Assembly: GCA_021781855.1 (NCBI GenBank)
Contig: JAJXWC010000091.1
Span: 1-8,773, forward strand
Direction of reading: 5' to 3'
From: Bacillota bacterium
Lineage (GTDB): Bacteria > Bacillota > Bacilli > Lactobacillales > Streptococcaceae
DNA length: 8,773 nt
Made by a program: the position numbers and the translations under genes. Position 1 is the first letter of the stretch, and each line of letters starts with the position of its first letter. Below, piece after piece: positions 1 to 6,138 of the stretch. The notes below the pieces were generated by a model that saw only the letters and a list, made by a program, of their open reading frames with translations, searched no databases and was not told where the DNA came from.

Positions 1-1
1 A

Positions 2-604
2 TGGCTTTTGAATCAGGTAATCACTTATGGCGCGATTGCTGGCGTTATCATTTTTCAACCTGAAATCAGGCGAGCATTGGAGAGTTTAGGGCGGACAACA
101 ACAATTTTTGTGCCAACGAAAAAGGGAAGTAAAGACGGGCATATTGCAGCTTATGAAAAATCCTTTGCTTATATGAGCGAACGAAAAATTGGTGCGCTGA
201 TTGCGATTGAACAAGCACAAAATCTGAACGAATTCGTGTCAACGGGAATCCGGCTTGATGCGGATATTTCTAGCGAGCTAATCATCAACATTTTTATCCC
301 GAATACACCGCTTCATGACGGTGCAGTCATTGTTCAGGGGGATAAAATCGCGGTCACATCGGCTTATTTGCCGCTAACTGAAAAATCAGGGATTTCAAAG
401 CAGTTTGGTACACGGCATCGTGCAGCGATTGGACTTTCGGAGGTTTCAGATGCGCTGATTATTGTGGTTTCTGAGGAAACAGGCGGTATTTCAGTGGCAC
501 ATAATAGCGAATTTTTTGCGGATATTTCCAAAGAAAGATTTCATGAGCTTTTGGTGAATATTTTAACACCGGCAGCAGATAAGGAGTCAAAAAATGGGAA
601 ATAA
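2..604 (+). CDS. cdaA: Diadenylate cyclase CdaA (DacA), 3' part
   Basis: Membrane-anchored diadenylate cyclase that condenses two ATP into the second messenger c-di-AMP, which controls potassium and osmolyte transport and cell-wall homeostasis. The window opens inside the gene, in frame from base 2, leaving 200 codons. The family is usually about 270-285 residues, so most of the N-terminal membrane region is outside the window. What remains starts at the end of the last transmembrane segment (ITYGAIAGVIIFQPEIRRAL) and continues through the whole DAC domain. Both catalytic signatures are present: DGA in LHDGAVIV (codons at 317-325) and RHR in TRHRAAIG (413-421). The TTG at base 8 is an internal codon, not the start. 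The last 11 nt overlap the next gene, the usual arrangement with its regulator CdaR. Identity is secure from the motifs and gene order. Confidence 0.95.
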   Translation, partial: WLLNQVITYGAIAGVIIFQPEIRRALESLGRTTTIFVPTKKGSKDGHIAAYEKSFAYMSERKIGALIAIEQAQNLNEFVSTGIRLDADISSELIINIFIPNTPLHDGAVIVQGDKIAVTSAYLPLTEKSGISKQFGTRHRAAIGLSEVSDALIIVVSEETGGISVAHNSEFFADISKERFHELLVNILTPAADKESKNGK

Positions 605-1547
605 ATTTTTTACTTCGAAAATTTTTTACATTCTGACTTCCATTTTCTTTGCTATTGTCCTTTTTTTCAATGCAAGTGCGATAGCTATTCGCAATGATGG
701 CGTGAGTAATAACGGCGAGATTTACACTGCGACTGTTGAAAATGTGCCGATTGAGCTAAAATATGATACAAGCAAATATTTTGCTAGTAGCACGGTAACT
801 TCGACAACGGTTCATCTTTCAGGCTACAATCGCCTTCAGGTACTCAATGAAGAAAATCCAGATACAAGGAATTTTTACCTAAGTATCGACTTGACAAATG
901 TATCAGTGGGGACAAAACTAATTCCCATCCGCGTTGAGCAGCTTTCTACAGGAGTCAATGCGCAATTGGAACCTGCTTCGGCGAGCATAACGCTAGAGCC
1001 GAAAGTTGTGCAGGAATTTGAAGTGACACCAAAAGTTGAACCGGCTCAGATACCATCTGGCTTTAAAGTTAATTCGATGGATTTATCAGATACCACGGTG
1101 CAAGTAACAGCAGGTAAAGAAAGTATCAAGAAAATCAAAACAATCGAAGCTGATTTGCCAAGTGCAGTGATGCTGACTGACGATTTTTCGGGAATTGTCG
1201 CCTTGCGTGCTGTTGATGCCAATGGAAAAACACTTCCTGCGCAAATCAGCCCGAACACGACTAGAATGAAAGTAAGTGTCGAAAAGCTGTCAAAAGAAGT
1301 TCCCGTAAAAGTTAAAATAACAGGGGCGCTTGATAGCAGTTTATCCAGTATGAAAACGAGCCTTTCACAAGATACGGTACAAATCTTGGGCGAACAAGCG
1401 GCATTGGACAAGATAAACAATATTGAAGTTGAAGCAGATGTTTCAGGGGTCACACAAGGCAAGCAAATCAAAGTAAATCTGCAGGCCGCTGATGTTACTG
1501 TTCATCCGCAAACGATTACGGTGACTTTGACACCAGTTAAAAAATAA
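594..1547 (+). CDS. cdaR: CdaR (YbbR-domain) regulator of CdaA
   Basis: Extracytoplasmic, membrane-anchored YbbR-domain protein known in Firmicutes to bind CdaA and modulate c-di-AMP synthesis. The product has 317 residues. Residues about 9-30 form one hydrophobic helix (IFYILTSIFFAIVLFFN) that serves as an uncleaved anchor or signal. The rest is beta-rich and can be divided into about three YbbR repeats: roughly 42-137, 139-233 and 235-316. Each has a 'VPI/VPV' type strand near its start and a 'hypothetical-loop plus V-rich strand' ending. The ATG at 594 is chosen because AAGGAG (581-586) lies 7 nt upstream. The gene overlaps the end of cdaA by 11 nt, which implies translational coupling. 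The sequence is poorly conserved across the family, so the call rests on architecture and on the cdaA-cdaR-glmM order. Confidence 0.93.
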   Translation: MGNKFFTSKIFYILTSIFFAIVLFFNASAIAIRNDGVSNNGEIYTATVENVPIELKYDTSKYFASSTVTSTTVHLSGYNRLQVLNEENPDTRNFYLSIDLTNVSVGTKLIPIRVEQLSTGVNAQLEPASASITLEPKVVQEFEVTPKVEPAQIPSGFKVNSMDLSDTTVQVTAGKESIKKIKTIEADLPSAVMLTDDFSGIVALRAVDANGKTLPAQISPNTTRMKVSVEKLSKEVPVKVKITGALDSSLSSMKTSLSQDTVQILGEQAALDKINNIEVEADVSGVTQGKQIKVNLQAADVTVHPQTITVTLTPVKK

Positions 1548-1551
1548 GTGA

Positions 1552-1581
1552 TTGATTTGACCTATTGTCAAATTTGATAAT
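1552..1581 (+). promoter_or_regulatory. Weak candidate promoter upstream of glmM
   Basis: TTGATT (1552-1557) is separated by 18 nt from GATAAT (1576-1581). The -10 matches consensus at five of six positions and the -35 at four of six. It would give a glmM leader of about 115 nt holding two palindromes. Part of the spacer is an inverted repeat, ATTTGAC-CTATT-GTCAAAT (1555-1573). That repeat could be an operator or a weak hairpin after cdaR, but it lacks a proper T-run. Read-through from cdaR is an equally good explanation for glmM expression. Confidence 0.25.
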
Positions 1582-1584
1582 GAT

Positions 1585-1602
1585 TTAGCTTAGTTAAGCA
1601 AA
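1585..1602. repeat. Imperfect palindrome in cdaR-glmM gap
   Basis: TTAGCTTA-GT-TAAGCAAA pairs at 7 of 8 arm positions, with GCTTA/TAAGC as its perfect core. The core resembles the stronger palindrome at 1616-1633, which also contains GCTTA and TAAGC. Role unknown: it could be a protein-binding site or part of a structured leader. Confidence 0.3.
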
Positions 1603-1615
1603 TATTAAAGATGAA

Positions 1616-1633
1616 ACAGAGCTTAAGCTCTGT
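1616..1633. repeat. Perfect 18-bp palindrome upstream of glmM
   Basis: ACAGAGCTTAAGCTCTGT is a perfect inverted repeat. As RNA it would form a 7-bp stem closed by a UUAA loop. It is not followed by a T-run (next bases GGATTCACC), so it is not a standard rho-independent terminator. It lies about 72 nt before the glmM start. Possible roles are a repressor operator, an mRNA processing or stability hairpin, or part of a regulatory leader. I recognise no known riboswitch or ribozyme here. The remaining stretch to the glmM start is purine-rich with no clear feature. Confidence 0.5.
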
Positions 1634-1705
1634 GGATTCACCAACTCGGTCAAGCGAAATTAGTACATGCTGCTGAGAAAAAAGTAAGAAAGAAAAACTA
1701 AAAAA

Positions 1706-3064
1706 ATGGGTAAATATTTTGGTACGGACGGTGTCCGCGGAGAAGCAAATGTTGAATTAACACCAGAAATGGCATTCAAATTAGGACGTTTTGGCGGCTT
1801 TGTCCTTAGCCAACATGAAACAAAAACACCAAAAGTTTATGTGGCACGCGACACGCGGATTTCAGGACAGATGTTGGCAACGAGCTTGATTTCAGGCTTG
1901 CTTTCAGTCGGCATCGAGGTTTATGACCTTGGTGTGATTGCGACTCCTGGGGTTGCTTATTTGGTCAAAAAAGACGGCGCTTCGGCAGGGGTCATGATTT
2001 CCGCTAGCCATAATCCTGCTTTGGACAACGGCATCAAGTTTTTCGGCGGCGATGGCTACAAGCTTGAAGATGCAAAAGAATTAGAAATCGAAGCCTTGAT
2101 TGATGCACCGACAGACAGTTTGCCACGTCCATCGGCTGAGGGACTGGGGATTTTACATGACTACATTGAGGGTGTGCGCAAGTACCAAGCTTTTTTGAAG
2201 TCAACTGCAGAAGGGGATTTTACAGGCTATAAGGTCGTGCTGGACTGCGCCAATGGTGCGTCATATACGAGTGCACGTGCTGTATTTGCCGACCTTGATG
2301 CCGAGCTGACTGTCATTGGTGAAAATCCTGATGGGCTGAATATCAATGTCAAAGTCGGCTCAACGCACCCTGAACAAATGGCAGCAAAAGTCGTTGAGAC
2401 AGGGGCAAATATTGGACTTGCCTTTGACGGAGATGCCGACCGTCTTATCGCAGCAGATGAAAAAGGTCAAATCGTGGACGGTGATAAAATCATGTATATC
2501 GTCAGCAAATATCTCAACAGTCAAGCTAAACTTGCACAGAACACCGTGGTTACGACAGTTATGAGTAATCTTGGCTTCCACCTTGGACTTGAAGCCGAAG
2601 GATTAAATTCGGTTGTAACTGCTGTTGGCGACCGTTATGTCGTTGAAGAAATGAAAAAACATCATTACAATTTTGGCGGTGAGCAGTCTGGACACATGAT
2701 TTTTCTGGATTACAATACAACGGGTGATGGGCAGCTTTCGGCAATTCAGCTCCTTAAAGTCTTGCGCGAAACGGGAAAATCCCTCTCTGAACTCGCAAGT
2801 GAAGTCACGATTTATCCGCAAAAACTAACGAATATCCGTGTGGCAAATAATGCCGCAAAAGATGGTGCAATGGACGTTCCAGCAATTAAAGCCATCATTT
2901 CAGAAATGGAAACAAAAATGAACGGTAAAGGTCGAATCCTTGTCCGTCCAAGCGGGACAGAACCCCTCTTGCGTGTTATGGCAGAAGCACCGACTCAAGC
3001 AGAGGTCGATGAAGTTGTAGATACGATTTCCGCAGTTGTTGAGCAAGAAATTGGTGTGAAATAG
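1706..3064 (+). CDS. glmM: Phosphoglucosamine mutase GlmM
   Basis: Cytoplasmic enzyme that interconverts glucosamine 6-phosphate and glucosamine 1-phosphate, the step leading to UDP-GlcNAc for peptidoglycan. The product has 452 residues, typical of bacterial GlmM, and belongs to the alpha-D-phosphohexomutase superfamily. All four signature loops are visible. The N-terminus reads MGKYFGTDGVRG. The phosphoserine loop is ISASHNP, with catalytic Ser101. The metal-binding loop is DGDADR (241-246). The sugar-binding loop is GEQSGH (325-330), and the C-terminal phosphate-binding loop is RPSGTEP (414-420). The start is fixed by the conserved N-terminus. The ribosome-binding site is weak, however: the upstream region is A-rich, with only AAGAAAG about 13 nt away. 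In Lactococcus and Bacillus, GlmM is known to bind CdaA and restrain c-di-AMP synthesis, which fits the neighbourhood. A bidirectional terminator follows. Confidence 0.98.
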   Translation: MGKYFGTDGVRGEANVELTPEMAFKLGRFGGFVLSQHETKTPKVYVARDTRISGQMLATSLISGLLSVGIEVYDLGVIATPGVAYLVKKDGASAGVMISASHNPALDNGIKFFGGDGYKLEDAKELEIEALIDAPTDSLPRPSAEGLGILHDYIEGVRKYQAFLKSTAEGDFTGYKVVLDCANGASYTSARAVFADLDAELTVIGENPDGLNINVKVGSTHPEQMAAKVVETGANIGLAFDGDADRLIAADEKGQIVDGDKIMYIVSKYLNSQAKLAQNTVVTTVMSNLGFHLGLEAEGLNSVVTAVGDRYVVEEMKKHHYNFGGEQSGHMIFLDYNTTGDGQLSAIQLLKVLRETGKSLSELASEVTIYPQKLTNIRVANNAAKDGAMDVPAIKAIISEMETKMNGKGRILVRPSGTEPLLRVMAEAPTQAEVDEVVDTISAVVEQEIGVK

Positions 3065-3083
3065 TAGAATCAGTGAAACATAC

Positions 3084-3110
3084 AAAAAAAACCGTGAAAA
3101 CGGTTTTTTT
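3084..3110. terminator. Bidirectional rho-independent terminator, glmM/treR
   Basis: The core stem is ACCGT-GAAA-ACGGT (3091-3104), with a GNRA-type GAAA loop. It is preceded by a run of A and followed by a run of T, which extend the stem and give a U-tract whichever strand is read. It sits between the convergent ends of glmM (stop at 3062-3064) and treR (stop at 3142-3144), so it probably ends both transcripts. Confidence 0.9.
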
Positions 3111-3141
3111 CATTGGAATGAAATGATAAAAGTCAGTAATA

Positions 3142-3858
3142 TCAACGTTTCTGACGCCGAGCAAATTCGGTAAAACGAAACTTATCAACTTGGTGTCGAC
3201 TTTCGGTATATTGAAAGGGGGTGTTATCTGCCAAGTAGACGTGCGATTTTACTGAGACAACATGTCGGTCCATTGGATTTAAGTCCAAAAGTTCGAAGTC
3301 CTCTTCGCTTGCAAAATCAACTGTAATTTCTTTTTGCGCATAAGCAATTTCTAAGCCCAAACTATCTTCTAAATATTCATAAGTTGAATCCATTGCATGT
3401 TCACGGGTTAGTTCAGGGGCATAATCACAACGGAAAAAGTCGCGGTCAAGAATAGTATATTTGCCATCCAATTTACGTCGCCGCAGAATATGATAAGCCT
3501 CACATCCCACAGGAAAATCAGTCAAAGTTGCCAACTTTTCGTCCATTTCAATCGTACCGAAAATAAGTACCTCCGTTTCGCTTTCCAAATGCATTGAAGT
3601 GCGAAGTTCTTTGAAAGAGGTCAAGCCAGTAATCGGAAAAAGAAGTTTTTTATGCGGAATAACCATACTTCCAAAACCATGCCTTTGTTGAATCATTCCA
3701 TTATCAGCTAAAATTTTAAGAGCTTGTCGAACGGTAGCGCGAGAAACTTTATAAATCTTTGAAAGCTCATTTTCACTAGGAAGAAGCTCATTTTCCTTGT
3801 AAATGTCATCGAAAATTTTCTTTTCTAAATCCTGCAAAATCACTTCGTATTTTTTCAT
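3142..3858 (-). CDS. treR: GntR-family (HutC/UTRA) repressor, probable TreR
   Basis: Probable transcriptional repressor of the divergent trehalose operon. In known TreR proteins the inducer is trehalose 6-phosphate. The product has 238 residues. An N-terminal GntR winged helix-turn-helix (about residues 8-68) includes LPSENELSKIYKVSRATVRQ and a wing around QQRHGFGSMV. A UTRA effector domain follows (about 78-230), ending in the family-typical TPFQYTESRHQVDKFRF. The start is the codon for MKKYEVIL at 3858. The frame stays open 86 codons further upstream, but that stretch would run through the divergent promoter and into the EIIA gene. No Shine-Dalgarno precedes the start, and a TATAAT lies only 7 nt before it, so the mRNA may be leaderless. 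The trehalose assignment comes from the adjacent PTS and GH65 genes. The GntR/UTRA family call is firm. Confidence 0.9.
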   Translation of the reverse strand: MKKYEVILQDLEKKIFDDIYKENELLPSENELSKIYKVSRATVRQALKILADNGMIQQRHGFGSMVIPHKKLLFPITGLTSFKELRTSMHLESETEVLIFGTIEMDEKLATLTDFPVGCEAYHILRRRKLDGKYTILDRDFFRCDYAPELTREHAMDSTYEYLEDSLGLEIAYAQKEITVDFASEEDFELLDLNPMDRHVVSVKSHVYLADNTPFQYTESRHQVDKFRFTEFARRQKR

Positions 3859-3865
3859 AATACAT

Positions 3866-3874
3866 ATTATATCA
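3866..3874 (-). promoter_or_regulatory. Extended -10 of the treR promoter
   Basis: On the minus strand this reads TGATATAAT, an extended -10 (TGnTATAAT). No good -35 is seen 16-18 nt upstream (AGCGCT at the 17-nt position). The hexamer ends 7 nt before the treR ATG, so transcription would start at or next to the start codon. A small palindrome, ATAATA-CA-TATTAT (3857-3870), covers the start codon and most of the -10. It could allow autoregulation but is simple AT-rich sequence. Confidence 0.55.
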
Positions 3875-3884
3875 AAAAAAAGAT

Positions 3885-3898
3885 AGTTAGCGCTTGCT
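3885..3898 (-). promoter_or_regulatory. Second, weaker cre-like sequence
   Basis: On the minus strand this is AGCAAGCGCTAACT, with the AAGCGCT core of CcpA sites but three mismatches to TGWNANCGNTNWCA. It abuts the better candidate at 3898-3911 and lies upstream of the treR -10. It may extend CcpA binding toward treR, or be fortuitous. Confidence 0.3.
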
Positions 3899-3922
3899 GA
3901 AACCGTTTTTATTTGATATAAT
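3894..3922 (+). promoter_or_regulatory. Promoter of the trehalose PTS operon
   Basis: TATAAT (3917-3922) is preceded by TG at the extended -10 position. A poor -35, TTGCTG (3894-3899), lies exactly 17 nt upstream. The expected start is near 3928-3930, giving a leader of about 47 nt before the EIIA start. A weak -35 with cre in the spacer and an inverted repeat over the start point fit a promoter that is both repressed and carbon-catabolite controlled. Confidence 0.75.
3898..3911 (+). promoter_or_regulatory. cre site (CcpA operator) in promoter spacer
   Basis: TGAAACCGTTTTTA matches the Gram-positive cre consensus TGWNANCGNTNWCA at 13 of 14 positions by eye, the exception being T for C near the end. 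It overlaps the -35 edge and fills most of the spacer of the PTS promoter. Bound CcpA/HPr-Ser-P there should block RNA polymerase when glucose is present. CcpA control of such operons is established knowledge; its action here is inferred. Confidence 0.65.
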
Positions 3923-3926
3923 AAAT

Positions 3927-3950
3927 TTGTTCGAGAGGTTGTACGAACAA
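3927..3950 (+). promoter_or_regulatory. treR operator: Candidate TreR operator (inverted repeat)
   Basis: TTGTTCG (3927-3933) and CGAACAA (3944-3950) are perfect 7-bp inverted arms 10 nt apart. The right half also forms TTGT-ACGA-ACAA (3939-3950), close to the TTGT-N4-ACAA form of TreR operators in Bacillus. The site covers the predicted transcription start of the PTS operon, where a repressor would be effective. TreR binding is inferred from position and motif shape. Confidence 0.5.
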
Positions 3951-3975
3951 GTAGTTTAAAAGTGAGGAGAATTAA

Positions 3976-4461
3976 ATGTTCGGCTTTGGTAAAAAGAAAA
4001 CGCTGCAAGATGATAAAACGCTTTATGCTCCGCTTGCTGGCGAGGTTATCGAACTTGAAAAAGTTTCTGACCCTGTATTTGCGAAAAAAATCATGGGAGA
4101 CGGTTATGCCGTTCAACCAACGAGTGACAAGATTTTTGCTCCTGTTTCAGCAAAAGTGGCGCTGGTTCAAGGACATGCACTCGGTTTTGTTCGTGCAGAT
4201 GGGCTTGAGGTATTACTCCATGTCGGTATTGACACAGTAAGTCTGAATGGCGCACCATTTAATTTCAAAGTTAAGGTTGGCGATATTGTTGATGGCGGCG
4301 AAGAAGTCGGCACAGTAGATTGGACAAAAGTTGAAGCTGCAGGTCTTGAAAAGACAACAATGGTCATTTTCACAAATACGGCGGATAAATTGAATAGTTT
4401 TGATGTCAATTATGGCGTAGCAGCTGCGGGCGCACAAGTCGGCGGTGCAAGCGTCAAATAA
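3976..4461 (+). CDS. PTS EIIA component, glucose family (stand-alone)
   Basis: Cytoplasmic phosphocarrier that takes phosphate from HPr and passes it to the EIIB domain of the permease encoded next. The product has 161 residues, about the size of a single EIIA-Glc domain. Typical landmarks are YAPLAGEVIELEKVSDPVFA near the start and GDGYAVQPT. His67 in QGHALGF corresponds to the supporting histidine, and His82 in LLHVGIDTV is the phosphorylated histidine. The last 15 or so residues are Ala/Gly-rich and probably disordered. The ATG at 3976 has a strong GAGGAG (3964-3969) 6 nt upstream. In many trehalose and beta-glucoside systems this domain is fused to EIIBC, but here it is a separate first gene. 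Substrate specificity comes from context. The protein might also serve other sugar permeases that lack an EIIA. Confidence 0.93.
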   Translation: MFGFGKKKTLQDDKTLYAPLAGEVIELEKVSDPVFAKKIMGDGYAVQPTSDKIFAPVSAKVALVQGHALGFVRADGLEVLLHVGIDTVSLNGAPFNFKVKVGDIVDGGEEVGTVDWTKVEAAGLEKTTMVIFTNTADKLNSFDVNYGVAAAGAQVGGASVK

Positions 4462-4466
4462 GTTTT

Positions 4467-4484
4467 TGGGAAAAATTTTTCCCA
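4467..4484 (+). other. Intercistronic palindrome/hairpin after EIIA
   Basis: TGGGAAAAATTTTTCCCA is a perfect 18-bp palindrome starting 6 nt after the EIIA stop codon. RNA could form a 7-bp stem with an AAUU loop. The following bases (CGTAGTTATTG) are not a T-run, so full termination is unlikely. An mRNA stabilising or processing role, or partial attenuation, is plausible. Confidence 0.5.
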
Positions 4485-4509
4485 CGTAGTTATTGTTTAT
4501 TAATTTTTA

Positions 4510-4530
4510 GCTCGTGTAGCCAATACGAGC
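4510..4530 (+). other. Hairpin just upstream of the EIIBC RBS
   Basis: GCTCGT (4510-4515) pairs with ACGAGC (4525-4530), and two more pairs (G-U, U-A) are possible inside, leaving a small AGCCA loop. It ends 4 nt before the GGAG (4535-4538) of the EIIBC gene. It could insulate or expose that ribosome-binding site. Function unknown. Confidence 0.4.
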
Positions 4531-4543
4531 GAAAGGAGAACTT

Positions 4544-6121
4544 ATGGCAGATTATTCACAACTGGCGACAGAAATTATCGCCGGCGTTGGTGGCGCTGAA
4601 AACGTCACAAAAGTTATTCACTGCATCACTCGTCTTCGCTTTACTTTGAAGGATAAAGATAAAGCTGACAAAGAGACGCTTGAGAAACTCTCGGCACCTG
4701 GTGTTCCAGCTGTTACAGCACTTTATAATGCAAACTTGAACCAATACCAAGTGGTTATTGGACAAGCGATTGATGATGTTTATGATGCTGTTGTTGACCA
4801 GCTTCCTAGTGGGCTTGCAGGTGGTGAAACTGATGCAGATGATGGTGTAGGCGCACCTGAGGGCGGAAGCAAAAATCCACTTGCACGTGCTTTCCAGACT
4901 GTTATTGGTATCATCACTGGTTCAATGATTCCAATCATTGGTCTCTTGGCTGCAGGTGGTATGATTAATGGTATCTTGAATATGTTCATCAAGGGCAATA
5001 ATATCTTTAATGTTATTGATGCTTCAAATTCAACGGCAAAAATCATCGGCACGATGGCAATGGCACCTTTCTATTTCTTGCCTGTTCTTGTTGGTTTCTC
5101 AGCAGCTCGCGTGCTTGCACCTAAAGATACTTCCTTACCATTTATCGGTGCGGCTATCGGCGGATTCATGATTGACCCTAACTTGACAGCGCTTGTTGCT
5201 GCTCCAGTAGTTGGCTTCAAAGATGGTGCTGCTGTGATGGGTAATGCTCCTGTTGTTGCAAAATTGCTTGGTGTTACATTTAATACTTCATATTTTGGCA
5301 TTCCTGTTGATTTACCAAGTTATGCTTATACGATTTTCCCAATCATCGTGGGTGTGGCTATCGCTAAACCTGTCAATGCTTGGTTGAAGAAAGTTTTGCC
5401 TTTGTCACTACGTCCTATCTTCCAACCTATGATTACTTTCTTCGTTGGTTCTTCATTGGTCTTGCTGCTTGTCGGTCCTGTTATTTCAACAATTTCTTCT
5501 GGACTTTCAAACGTTATTGACTGGTTACTTGGACTTAATCTGGGAATTGCAGGGATTATCGTTGGTGGTCTCTACCAGACATTGGTTATCTTTGGATTGC
5601 ACTGGTTGGTTGTTCCGCTTATCTCTCAACAAATCGCAACAACTGGTGAGTCTTCACTTAACATGATTGCTTCATTTACAATGTTAGCACAAGGTGCTGG
5701 TGCGCTTGCTGTCTTTCTTAAATCTCGCAAGGCAGACCTCAAAGGTTTGGCATTGCCAGCCGCTATCTCTGCATTTGCTGGTGTTACTGAACCCGCTATG
5801 TATGGTATCAACTTGAAGTATCTTCGTGTATTCTGGATGAGCTCTATTGGTGCGGCTGTTGGTGCAGGTATCGGTGGCTTCCTAGGTCTTCATATGTATG
5901 GTTTCTCTGGCTCATTAGTTGGTTTCCCTAATTTCTCTGCAACGCATAATCCATTGACTCATGCAGCTGGTAATCCTAATAACTTCTTGATTTTCTGGAT
6001 TGCTTCTGCAGCCTGTGTTATTGTAGCAATGACTCTCGTTTGGATGTTTGGTTATAAGGACACTGATGTCATGGGTGCTGGTAAAGAAAAGAAGAATGTT
6101 TTCAAAGATGCTATTAATTAA
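4544..6121 (+). CDS. treP: PTS EIIBC permease, probably trehalose-specific
   Basis: Membrane permease that imports and phosphorylates the sugar, probably trehalose to trehalose 6-phosphate. The product has 525 residues in B-C order. The EIIB domain (about 1-88) carries the phosphorylated Cys27 in VIHCITRLRFTL. An acidic, Gly/Ala-rich linker runs about 89-110, and the rest is a EIIC domain of the glucose superfamily with about ten hydrophobic segments. EIIC hallmarks include NPLARAFQTVIG at its start, LPSYAYTIFPIIVGV, and FAGVTEPAMYGIN (residues about 411-423). No EIIA domain is fused; the previous gene supplies it. The ATG follows GGAG (4535-4538) at 5 nt. Sucrose and beta-glucoside EIIBC proteins are relatives. 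The divergent GntR/UTRA regulator and downstream GH65 genes favour trehalose. A terminator-like hairpin follows the gene. Confidence 0.9.
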   Translation: MADYSQLATEIIAGVGGAENVTKVIHCITRLRFTLKDKDKADKETLEKLSAPGVPAVTALYNANLNQYQVVIGQAIDDVYDAVVDQLPSGLAGGETDADDGVGAPEGGSKNPLARAFQTVIGIITGSMIPIIGLLAAGGMINGILNMFIKGNNIFNVIDASNSTAKIIGTMAMAPFYFLPVLVGFSAARVLAPKDTSLPFIGAAIGGFMIDPNLTALVAAPVVGFKDGAAVMGNAPVVAKLLGVTFNTSYFGIPVDLPSYAYTIFPIIVGVAIAKPVNAWLKKVLPLSLRPIFQPMITFFVGSSLVLLLVGPVISTISSGLSNVIDWLLGLNLGIAGIIVGGLYQTLVIFGLHWLVVPLISQQIATTGESSLNMIASFTMLAQGAGALAVFLKSRKADLKGLALPAAISAFAGVTEPAMYGINLKYLRVFWMSSIGAAVGAGIGGFLGLHMYGFSGSLVGFPNFSATHNPLTHAAGNPNNFLIFWIASAACVIVAMTLVWMFGYKDTDVMGAGKEKKNVFKDAIN

Positions 6122-6138
6122 TTGAATACTTCTACACG

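Larger units (their letters stand above)
3865..3923. repeat. Mirrored promoter words in the divergent region
   Basis: TATTATATCAAA (3865-3876) and TTTGATATAATA (3912-3923) form a perfect 12-bp inverted repeat with 35 bp between the arms. Each arm carries the extended -10 element TGATATAAT on its outward-facing strand, so the treR and PTS promoters are mirror images around a central region with cre-like sequences. Confidence 0.7.

Noticed and set aside
1046..1471. 141-codon open frame on the minus strand inside cdaR
   Set aside because: Antisense shadow of a well-supported gene, with no clear RBS or recognisable domain.
1616..1633. Palindrome as the terminator of cdaR
   Set aside because: No T-run follows on the + strand.
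1548..1705. Known riboswitch or ribozyme (c-di-AMP ydaO type, glmS ribozyme) before glmM
   Set aside because: The gap is short and I could not find the conserved sequence blocks of either class.
3859..4116. 86-codon upstream extension of the treR reading frame
   Set aside because: It would cross the divergent promoters and the start of the EIIA gene, has no GntR similarity, and the natural N-terminus MKKYEVIL fits the family.
3962..4240. 92-codon open frame overlapping the start of EIIA in another frame
   Set aside because: It lies over the EIIA SD and coding region; the EIIA frame has the active-site histidines and a good SD.
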